Shown here: positions 57,685 to 64,000 of the stretch, in pieces
Position numbering within the stretch: the stretch's first letter is position 1
How the letters are laid out: the number at the start of each line of letters is the position of its first letter
Source: Croceibacterium_B sp963783195
GTDB lineage: Bacteria; Pseudomonadota; Alphaproteobacteria; Sphingomonadales; Sphingomonadaceae
Direction: 5' to 3'
Assembly (NCBI GenBank): GCA_963783195.1
Contig: CAWAMV010000004.1
Location: forward strand, 1,488,001 to 1,552,000
DNA length: 64,000 bases
Notes under the pieces: model-generated
The model's database searches: none
What the model saw: only the letters and a program-made list of their open reading frames with translations
Told to the model about the DNA's origin: nothing
Program-made: the position numbers and the translations under genes

Positions 57685-58053
57685 GTGGCACGTATTGCCG
57701 GGGTGAATATCCCCACCAACAAGCGCGTGATCGTCGCGCTGACCTACATTCACGGTATCGGTCCGACCACGGCCAGGAAGATCGCGGACAAGCTGGGCAT
57801 CGATCATGCCCGCCGCGTCCAGGACCTGTCCGACGCGGAAGTTCTGCAGATCCGTGAAACGATCGATTCCGACTACTCCGTGGAAGGCGACCTGCGCCGC
57901 GACACGGCGATGAACATCAAGCGGCTCATGGACCTCGCGTGCTATCGCGGGCTGCGCCACCGCAAGGGCCTCCCGGTCCGCGGCCAGCGCACCCACACCA
58001 ACGCGCGCACCCGTAAGGGCAAGGCCAAGCCGATCGCCGGCAAGAAGAAGTAA
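57685..58053 (+). CDS. rpsM: 30S ribosomal protein S13
   Basis: This 122-residue protein (ARIAGVNIPTNKRVIVALTY, RGQRTHTNARTRKGKAK) contacts tRNA from the 30S head. GTG start; the frame and length are canonical. First gene of the alpha operon. Confidence 0.97.
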   Translation: MARIAGVNIPTNKRVIVALTYIHGIGPTTARKIADKLGIDHARRVQDLSDAEVLQIRETIDSDYSVEGDLRRDTAMNIKRLMDLACYRGLRHRKGLPVRGQRTHTNARTRKGKAKPIAGKKK

Positions 58054-58110
58054 GCCGCGCCTCACCGGCAGCAGCTTTCTTCGTTTCGAGATTAGGACAG
58101 GAAACCAACC

Positions 58111-58500
58111 ATGGCTCGTGAACCCCAGCGCATCCGCAGGCGGGAACGCAAGAACATCAGCAGCGGCGTCGCACACGTGAACGCCAGCTTCAACAATACC
58201 ATGATCACCATCACCGATGCGCAGGGCAATGCTATCAGCTGGTCCAGCGCGGGCATGATGGGCTTCAAGGGGAGCCGCAAGTCGACTCCGTATGCCGCTC
58301 AGGTGGCTGCGGACGATGCCGGCAAGAAGGCCGCCGAACACGGCGTGCGCACCCTCGAGGTCGAGATCAAGGGCCCGGGCTCGGGCCGCGAGAGCGCGCT
58401 GCGCGCCCTCCAGGCCGTCGGCTTCACGATCACCTCGATTCGCGACGTGACTCCGATCCCGCACAACGGCGTGAGACCGTCGAAGCGCCGTCGCGTCTGA
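58111..58500 (+). CDS. rpsK: 30S ribosomal protein S11
   Basis: This 129-residue protein (NISSGVAHVNASFNNTMITI, SIRDVTPIPHNGVRPSKRRR) forms part of the 30S platform. Confidence 0.97.
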   Translation: MAREPQRIRRRERKNISSGVAHVNASFNNTMITITDAQGNAISWSSAGMMGFKGSRKSTPYAAQVAADDAGKKAAEHGVRTLEVEIKGPGSGRESALRALQAVGFTITSIRDVTPIPHNGVRPSKRRRV

Positions 58501-58603
58501 TCCGAACCTGCCGCGGTCACCCGGCCGCAGTTATTTCGCATCGGCCGCGGCGCTCCAGCGCTCCGCGGTCGCTGCCATTGAAGATACACCTTAGGGGAAG
58601 TCC

Positions 58604-59659
58604 ATGTCCGTCAACATGAAGAACTGGCAGGAACTCAAGAAGCCCAATAGCCTCGATGTCAAGGACAGCGGCGACAAGAAGCGCAAGGCGACCTTCGTCG
58701 CCGAGCCGCTCGAGCGCGGCTATGGCCTGACTCTGGGCAACGCGCTGCGCCGCGTGCTCCTTTCGTCGCTCCAGGGCGCGGCAATCACCTCGATCAAGAT
58801 AGAGAACGTACTGCACGAATTCAGCTCGCTCGCCGGCGTGCGCGAGGACGTGACCGACATGGTCCTCAATGTGAAGCAGATTGCGCTCAAGATGGAAGGC
58901 GAAGGTCCCAAGCGCCTGCAGCTGTCCGCCACTGGCCCGGCCGAAGTGAAGGCCGGCGACATCGCGGTGACGGGTGACATCGAAGTCCTCAACAAGGATC
59001 TCGTGATCTGCCACCTCGACGAAGGTGCGACGCTCAACATGGAACTGACCGCCGACACCGGGAAGGGCTACGTCCCGGCCGTGTCGAACCGCCCGGCCGA
59101 CGCGCCGATCGGCCTGATTCCGGTCAACTCGCTGTATTCGCCGGTGCGTCAGGTCAGCTACAAGGTCGAGAACGCCCGCGTCGGCCAGGAACTCGACTAC
59201 GACAAGCTCAGTCTGACGATCGAGACCGACGGCACCGTCACGCCGGAAGATGCCGTGGCCTACGCCGCGCGCATTCTGCAGGACCAGCTCACGCTGTTCG
59301 TCCACTTCGAGGACGGCATTCCGCAGCCGAGCAGCCCCATGATCGGCATGGCCGCCAAGCCGGAAGAGAGCGACGCCAACCAGCTCAACCGCTACCTTCT
59401 CAAGAAGGTGGACGAGCTGGAGCTGTCGGTCCGTTCCGCCAACTGCCTCAAGAACGACAACATCATCTACATCGGTGACCTGGTCCAGAAGACCGAAGCC
59501 GAGATGCTGCGCACGCCGAACTTCGGTCGCAAGTCGCTCAACGAGATCAAGGAAGTGCTGTCCAGCATGGGCCTGCGCCTGGGCATGGACATCCCCGGTT
59601 GGCCGCCTGAGAACATCGAGGAAATGGCCAAGAAGCTGGAGCAGGAACTGCTCGGCTAA
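58604..59659 (+). CDS. rpoA: RNA polymerase subunit alpha
   Basis: This 351-residue protein has the N-terminal assembly domain (FVAEPLERGYGLTLGNALRR, LNTALAR-like LRRVLLSSLQG) and a C-terminal domain (VDELELSVRSANCLKNDNII, RTPNFGRKSLNEIKEVL) for UP-element and activator contacts. Confidence 0.98.
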   Translation: MSVNMKNWQELKKPNSLDVKDSGDKKRKATFVAEPLERGYGLTLGNALRRVLLSSLQGAAITSIKIENVLHEFSSLAGVREDVTDMVLNVKQIALKMEGEGPKRLQLSATGPAEVKAGDIAVTGDIEVLNKDLVICHLDEGATLNMELTADTGKGYVPAVSNRPADAPIGLIPVNSLYSPVRQVSYKVENARVGQELDYDKLSLTIETDGTVTPEDAVAYAARILQDQLTLFVHFEDGIPQPSSPMIGMAAKPEESDANQLNRYLLKKVDELELSVRSANCLKNDNIIYIGDLVQKTEAEMLRTPNFGRKSLNEIKEVLSSMGLRLGMDIPGWPPENIEEMAKKLEQELLG

Positions 59660-59746
59660 CTCGCCGAAAGGGGCATCGGCCGGACCCCTTCTTCCGGCCT
59701 GCATCGGGGTACCTGATACGGCCCCCCTTCGAACGGAGTACTGAAA

Positions 59747-60169
59747 ATGAAGCACGGAATTTCGGGCCGCAAGCTGCAGCGCAAGTCTGGCCACCGCGCC
59801 GCCCTGCTGCGCAACATGGCCGCCGCCCTGATCAAGCACGAGCAGATCCTCACCACCACGCCCAAGGCGAAGGAACTGCGGCCGTACGTCGAAAAGCTGA
59901 TCACGCTCGCCAAGCGTGGCGGTCTGTCGAACCGGCGCCTCGCGCACGCCCGGATCATGGACGATGTGCAGGAGAAGAAGCTGTTCGACGTTCTGGCCGA
60001 GCGTTACGCTGGCCGTGAAGGTGGCTATACCCGCATCATCAAGGCCGGCATCCGCGCGAGCGATGCGGCCCCCATTGCGGTGATCGAACTGGTTGACCGC
60101 GACGAGGATGCCAAGGGCCAGGACAGCGGCCCCGTGATGAACGAGGAAATGGATTTCGCGGAAGCCTGA
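59747..60169 (+). CDS. rplQ: 50S ribosomal protein L17
   Basis: This 140-residue protein (MKHGISGRKLQRKSGHRAAL) ends with an acidic tail. It is the last gene of the operon. Confidence 0.97.
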   Translation: MKHGISGRKLQRKSGHRAALLRNMAAALIKHEQILTTTPKAKELRPYVEKLITLAKRGGLSNRRLAHARIMDDVQEKKLFDVLAERYAGREGGYTRIIKAGIRASDAAPIAVIELVDRDEDAKGQDSGPVMNEEMDFAEA

Positions 60170-60194
60170 AGCTTTCGCCAGGAATTTCAGCGAT

Positions 60195-60230
60195 ACGGCC
60201 GCGGATCCAAGGGTTCGCGGCCGTTTCCTT
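60195..60230 (+). terminator. Rho-independent terminator after rplQ
   Basis: ACGGCCGCG and CGCGGCCGT form a 9-bp stem followed by TTCCTTTT. Confidence 0.8.
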
Positions 60231-60376
60231 TTCTCAACCCCGCTTGAGGTTATTCATCTTAGAGGCGGTTTTCCTGAACGGTAGCTAAATGCCGGGTTCA
60301 GCGTCGCAACAGCGCCCGTTCGTTATAACGCCAGTCATGAAGGAGCAGTCCCGCTCTGAAGTGAAAGGTGACGAAC

Positions 60377-60937
60377 ATGAAGACTCTCTCCAAAGCTCTG
60401 GTCGGAACCGTCGCGGCTGGCGCGATGGCGATGACGTCCGCGTCCCCCGCATTCGCGCGCGACCGCCACGACGATGGCATCGATGCCGGCGACGTGATCG
60501 CCGGCGCGCTGATCATCGGCGGCATTGCCGCGGTGGCCTCTGCCGCCAGCAAGGATCGCGGTTACGACTATCGCGACGGCAACTATCGCTACGGTGATCG
60601 CTACGACCGTCGTGGCTACGATTATAACCGTTACGGCAATTCGCGTCAGGCGGTCGAACAGTGTGTCAACGCTGCGGAGCGCAACGCCAGCCGATACAGT
60701 TACGGTGGCCGCGCAAAGGTGACCGACATTCGTAAGGTCGACCGCAAGCGCGACGGCTACAAGGTCGAAGGCCGTATTGCCGTAAACGCCCGCAACGGAA
60801 ACTGGCGCGGTGGCTGGGGCAATGACTACCGCGGCTACGACAATCGCTACAACGGTTACGACAGCGGCAAGTTCAAGTGCGAAGTGCGCTACGGCCGGGT
60901 GACCGACCTCGACTACAAGGGCATTCGCGGTCTCTAG
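60377..60937 (+). CDS. exported Arg/Tyr/Gly-rich protein, paralogue 1
   Basis: This 186-residue protein has a signal peptide (ending SPAFAR), a hydrophobic glycine-containing segment (DAGDVIAGALIIGGIAAVAS) and then a low-complexity Tyr/Arg/Asp/Gly stretch. The C-terminal domain has two Cys (QCVNAAERNASRY, KFKCEVRYGRV) and may form a disulfide. The gene at 61073 encodes the same layout. I know of no function; a membrane-associated periplasmic role is likely. Confidence 0.7.
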   Translation: MKTLSKALVGTVAAGAMAMTSASPAFARDRHDDGIDAGDVIAGALIIGGIAAVASAASKDRGYDYRDGNYRYGDRYDRRGYDYNRYGNSRQAVEQCVNAAERNASRYSYGGRAKVTDIRKVDRKRDGYKVEGRIAVNARNGNWRGGWGNDYRGYDNRYNGYDSGKFKCEVRYGRVTDLDYKGIRGL

Positions 60938-60958
60938 AGATTACTGAAGAACAACGGG

Positions 60959-60995
60959 CCGGGGTCAGCGCAGGCTGGCCCCGGTTCAGCTTTTT
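60959..60995 (+). terminator. terminator after the first paralogue
   Basis: CCGGGGTCAGC and GCTGGCCCCGG form a stem with one G-U pair and a 4-base loop, followed by TTCAGCTTTTT. Confidence 0.65.
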
Positions 60996-61072
60996 GCAAG
61001 CAACTCGGGTTTAGCCCCCTTCAGGAGGGGTGTGGCACCGACGCCGCGCCGCACACTGTCAGGACGCCGCCA

Positions 61073-61834
61073 ATGGCCGTTTTCCATCGTATTGCCGCCG
61101 CGAGCGCATTCGCCGCGGCCGTTTCCATGTCCGCTTCTGCCGTTGCGGCCGAACTGCCTGCTGCGGTGACGCCGGCTGCGGTCTACGAAAACGAGAGGGC
61201 CCAGAACCACCGCTGGTACCCCTATCGCCATCGCCGCGATCGGGTCGATGCGGGCGATGTGCTCGCGGGCGTGCTGATCCTTGGCACCATTGCCGCCGTG
61301 GCCAGCGCTGCGAAGAACAATCGCGAACGCGACTACCGTAACGGCGATTACCGCTATCCCGACAATCGCGCGCCCTATCCGCAGAACCGGCAGCGCTATG
61401 GCGAGCGTGACTGGAGCGACACCGACAGCAGCGGCCTCGACCGCGCAGTCGACATGTGCGTCGAAGAGGTCGAGCGCGGCCGCTCGGATGTCGAGACTGT
61501 CGACAATGCCAACCGCACCGGCGAGGGCTGGGAAGTGCGCGGCAGGATGGGCGATGGCGCACCGTTCACCTGCCGCATCGGCAACGATGGCCGTATCCGC
61601 GATGTCGAGGTCGGCAGCGGTCGGGCGGAGGTAACGCCCGCCGAGGATAACCAGTATGCCGACGACGTCTACGCCCGTGCCCGTGGTGCAGCCGCAGGTC
61701 CCGGCACAGCACCTTCGGACGGAGTGGATAATCGTCCTGTCTGGAACGGCGATAATCGCGCGCAGGCCCCGGCTAGCGGTGACGATGGCCGTTACGGAGT
61801 TTCGGGAACGCCCGATTTCGAACAGGTCGGCTGA
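61073..61834 (+). CDS. exported protein, paralogue 2
   Basis: This 253-residue protein shares the signal, the DAGDVLAGVLILGTIAAVAS segment, the Arg/Tyr/Asp-rich part and a two-Cys domain (MCVEEVERGRSDVE, TCRIGNDGRIRDVE) with the gene at 60377, and has an extra Asp/Gly/Ala-rich tail ending GTPDFEQVG. The stop forms the palindrome TGATCA with the stop of the convergent gene. Confidence 0.7.
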   Translation: MAVFHRIAAASAFAAAVSMSASAVAAELPAAVTPAAVYENERAQNHRWYPYRHRRDRVDAGDVLAGVLILGTIAAVASAAKNNRERDYRNGDYRYPDNRAPYPQNRQRYGERDWSDTDSSGLDRAVDMCVEEVERGRSDVETVDNANRTGEGWEVRGRMGDGAPFTCRIGNDGRIRDVEVGSGRAEVTPAEDNQYADDVYARARGAAAGPGTAPSDGVDNRPVWNGDNRAQAPASGDDGRYGVSGTPDFEQVG

Positions 61835-62449
61835 TCAGCGTTCGCGCGAATAGGGGGGCAGTTCGATTCTCCAGGCGAGCGCCGCCCCACGTAGGGCAAA
61901 GCCCGCCAACGCGGATGCCGCCCACACGGGGCCTTGCGCCAGGCCCAGCAAGGTGCCCCCTGCGCACATGACCGCGGCGAGGGCTGCCGCGGTAACGTAG
62001 AGCTCCGGTCGCATGAGGATCGAGGGCTCCCCGGCGATCACGTCGCGGATGATTCCTCCGACACACCCTGTCACCACCCCCAGGATTGCAGCCGGCAACG
62101 GGGCAACGTCGAAGGCCAGCGCCTTTGCAGTTCCGAGCACGGAAAACGCTGCCAGGCCTGCAGCGTCGGCCCACTCCAGGAAGCGCCCTTCCCACCACCG
62201 CCGGGGCGTGAACCAGGCAATCAGAGCAGTGGTCAGGATGGTCGGCGCGATCCACGGGTCGCGCAACCAGAAAGCCGGTACGCCGACCAGCAGATCGCGC
62301 ACCGTCCCGCCGCCGACCCCGGTAACCAGGGCGAAGAAGCTCATTGTCACGAACGTCTGCCTCAGGCGCGCGGCCATCAGTGCACCGGTCAGTGCGAACA
62401 CGGCGGTACCGGCGAGGTCGAGCAGGGGAGGGAGGACGGGTGGCGCCAT
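61835..62449 (-). CDS. TRIC-like (UPF0126/YadS) membrane protein
   Basis: This 204-residue protein has seven likely helices in two repeats: LLDLAGTAVFALTGALMAAR and VTGVGGGTVRDLLVG in the first, DAAGLAAFSVLGTAKALAF and VTGCVGGIIRDVIAGEPSIL in the second. Prokaryotic TRIC homologues are trimeric monovalent-cation channels; a YadS-like glycine role has also been proposed. Confidence 0.9.
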   Translation of the reverse strand: MAPPVLPPLLDLAGTAVFALTGALMAARLRQTFVTMSFFALVTGVGGGTVRDLLVGVPAFWLRDPWIAPTILTTALIAWFTPRRWWEGRFLEWADAAGLAAFSVLGTAKALAFDVAPLPAAILGVVTGCVGGIIRDVIAGEPSILMRPELYVTAAALAAVMCAGGTLLGLAQGPVWAASALAGFALRGAALAWRIELPPYSRER

Positions 62450-62556
62450 TGGTCCAGCCTATGCCAAATGACCTGTCGTGACGAGGAGGCGCGACCGGCC
62501 CCCGATCGAGCGGCCGCTCGATCGATGGGTCCGATCCGGGGCGAGGTGCAGCAGTG

Positions 62557-62976
62557 TCATTTCGTGGCGAAAAGCTGCCCGAGATCGGCAAATGCCTTCA
62601 TCTCGATCGCGTTGCCGCTAGGATCGCGAAAGAACATCGTCGCTTGCTCACCCGGCTGCCCCTTGAATCGGATGTGCGGCTCGATCACGAATTCGGTTCC
62701 TGCGGCCGTGAGGCGGTCTGCCAGCGCCTGCCAGTCATCCAGCGTCAGCACGATGCCGAAGTGGGGCACGGGCACGTCGTGGCCATCCACGGGATTTGCA
62801 ATCGTGGCGGCTGGGGTGGGAGCCAGGTGGGCGACGATCTGGTGGCCGTAAAAGTCGAAGTCGACCCAGTGGGCGCTGCTGCGTCCCTCGGGGCACCCGA
62901 TCGTTTCGCCCCAGAACGCGCGGGCGGCGGCAAGGTCGTGAACCGGGAAGGCGAGGTGAAACGGGCGCAGGGTCAT
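62557..62976 (-). CDS. VOC (glyoxalase/bleomycin-resistance) family protein
   Basis: This 139-residue single VOC-domain protein (FHLAFPVHDLAAARAFWGE, HFGIVLTLDDW, ATMFFRDPSGNAIEMKAF) carries a His near the N-terminus and a Glu near the C-terminus as metal-ligand candidates. Its ATG overlaps the preceding membrane-protein stop by 4 bases. Substrate unknown. Confidence 0.88.
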   Translation of the reverse strand: MTLRPFHLAFPVHDLAAARAFWGETIGCPEGRSSAHWVDFDFYGHQIVAHLAPTPAATIANPVDGHDVPVPHFGIVLTLDDWQALADRLTAAGTEFVIEPHIRFKGQPGEQATMFFRDPSGNAIEMKAFADLGQLFATK

Positions 62977-63785
62977 TTGCCGGGCACACTCCTGACGAGG
63001 CCGAGCGCAAGTCCATAGCCGATGATCGGCGCCGCACCATGGCCGATGAAGGGATAGGGGTAGTGATTCATCATGGCCATGATGGTGAAGCCGAACAGCG
63101 ATCCAGCCAGCGCAAAGCGCTCGGCACGGGTCAGCGGCGCGGCGAACAGCATGAGAAAGAAGCTCGCCGCGAGCGCAAGGGCCAGCCCCAGCGCGGCGAG
63201 CGGGTTTGCAACGAGTGCACCGCTCAGCACGTTCTCGACGAAGCGCTGCGCCGGAAGCTCGCCCTTCAGCGACATGAAGATCGCCGAGAAAAACCCGATG
63301 ATGGCCACGGCGCCGACCTTCCAGTCCTTGCTCACGTGGTGAAGTCCGACCGCCGCGATCGTGATCGCGAAGCCGGTGGCCGCGTCAGGTTGCAGGAAAG
63401 CAGCGAAGAGCGCGGCCAGCAGGATCGGTGCAGCGTAGTGGCGATCGCGCGCCGCCAGGACCGCGAGTGACGGCAAGGCAAGCATGCCTGCATGCAGCGT
63501 TACCGGCCCAAGCGGAACCCAGCGCGCGATGCCGTTGATGTACGGTCCTGTCGCGAGCGGCAGGAACATGCACCCCAGCAGGACCACAGTGGCAGCTCGT
63601 CGCGGCATTGCGGACGCCGGCGCGCGGACGAAGGCCGACAGCAGCAGTCCGAGCAAGAGTGCCCCGAAGTTGGCGGCGAGGTAGGCGTACGGTGCCCCGA
63701 ATGCCGCCATCCATGCGATTCCCGCGAGCACGGGGACGGCCAGCGCGGCGAGGGCGGGGCGGCGGTCGCGGAAAGGAACCGCCAC
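62973..63785 (-). CDS. polytopic membrane protein of unknown function
   Basis: About 270 residues with eight or so helices (ALAVPVLAGIAWMAAFGAPY, ATVVLLGCMFLPLATGPYIN, GFTIMAMMNHYPYPFIGHG). I do not recognise the family. The GTG start is 10 bases after the lpdA stop and is one of several possibilities; the frame is open further upstream inside lpdA. It forms a run with lpdA before it and the VOC gene after it. Confidence 0.6.
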   Translation of the reverse strand: MAVPFRDRRPALAALAVPVLAGIAWMAAFGAPYAYLAANFGALLLGLLLSAFVRAPASAMPRRAATVVLLGCMFLPLATGPYINGIARWVPLGPVTLHAGMLALPSLAVLAARDRHYAAPILLAALFAAFLQPDAATGFAITIAAVGLHHVSKDWKVGAVAIIGFFSAIFMSLKGELPAQRFVENVLSGALVANPLAALGLALALAASFFLMLFAAPLTRAERFALAGSLFGFTIMAMMNHYPYPFIGHGAAPIIGYGLALGLVRSVPGK

Positions 63786-63795
63786 GGCCGCCGCG

Positions 63796-64000
63796 TCAGA
63801 CGTGGATTGGTTTGCCGGCAACGGCCATGGCCGCTTCCTTGATCGCTTCCGAATGCGTCGGATGAGCGTGGCAGGTGTAGGCGATGTCTTCGCTGGTGGC
63901 GCCGAATTCCATCGCCAGGGCAGCCTCGGCAATCATCGTTCCGGCAACGCTGGCGATGGCCCACACGCCCAGCACGCGGTCCGTGTCGGCTTCGGCGATG
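63796..64000 (-). CDS. lpdA: dihydrolipoyl dehydrogenase, C-terminal end (cut by window edge)
   Basis: The 67 visible residues read VLGVWAIASVAGTMIAEAAL, then AMEFGATSEDIAYTCHAHPT and HSEAIKEAAMAVAG, ending KPIHV. HAHPTHSEA holds the catalytic His-Glu pair of E3 components of 2-oxoacid dehydrogenase complexes. The frame continues beyond the window. Confidence 0.85.
   Translation of the reverse strand, partial: IAEADTDRVLGVWAIASVAGTMIAEAALAMEFGATSEDIAYTCHAHPTHSEAIKEAAMAVAGKPIHV

Overview
The window is a high-GC chromosomal segment from an alphaproteobacterium, most likely Sphingomonadales and probably Erythrobacteraceae. The evidence is an S10/spc/alpha ribosomal cluster of alphaproteobacterial type, a short RecO of about 200 residues, an O-succinylhomoserine sulfhydrylase (MetZ), a large TonB-dependent receptor, a UbiK-type BMFP protein, HWE-type sensor signalling and EcfG-like promoters. 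I see no rRNA, tRNA, CRISPR array, prophage or insertion sequence.

Layout. 1-6.8 kb: the 3' end of a type IB topoisomerase, a tightly overlapping four-gene set (glutathionyl-hydroquinone reductase, GMC oxidoreductase, HupE/UreJ-like protein, metallo-beta-lactamase-fold lipoprotein) and an M49-like peptidase. 6.9-23.3 kb: housekeeping and metabolism (DUF885 peptidase-like protein, ilvE, a TlyA methyltransferase, TspO, ubiK, recO, leuB, metZ, apaG), a dolichol-phosphate-mannose synthase/GtrA plus PMT pair that resembles a protein O-mannosylation route, and an HWE histidine kinase. 23.3-36.6 kb: an accessory stretch with a TonB receptor, a LysR regulator, a secreted G8/beta-helix protein resembling animal CEMIP hyaluronidases, an NmrA-like reductase, an L,D-transpeptidase and several poorly known genes, including a LuxR-type HTH protein with a C-terminal membrane anchor. 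36.6-60.2 kb: rpsL-rpsG-fusA-tuf, rpsJ to rpmD, then rplO-secY-adk-rpsM-rpsK-rpoA-rplQ. Two opposite-strand genes (a GT39-like membrane protein and a second DUF885 lipoprotein) sit between rpmD and rplO, behind a strong terminator. 60.4-64 kb: two paralogous exported proteins, a TRIC-type channel, a VOC protein, a membrane protein and the end of lpdA.

Several genes (a lipoprotein, tspO, a PilZ gene, a wHTH regulator and adk) are each split by single-base indels. Adk is essential, so at least part of this pattern is better explained by errors in the sequence than by gene decay. The most informative biological points are: Arg at position 88 of S12 (a known streptomycin-resistance substitution), an RGG-rich N-terminal extension of S5 recalling eukaryotic uS5, the interrupted spc operon, the bacterial CEMIP-like protein, an EcfG-type stress promoter ahead of a small lipoprotein, and a short transcript-like unit at 10.1-10.3 kb with an ideal Shine-Dalgarno sequence.
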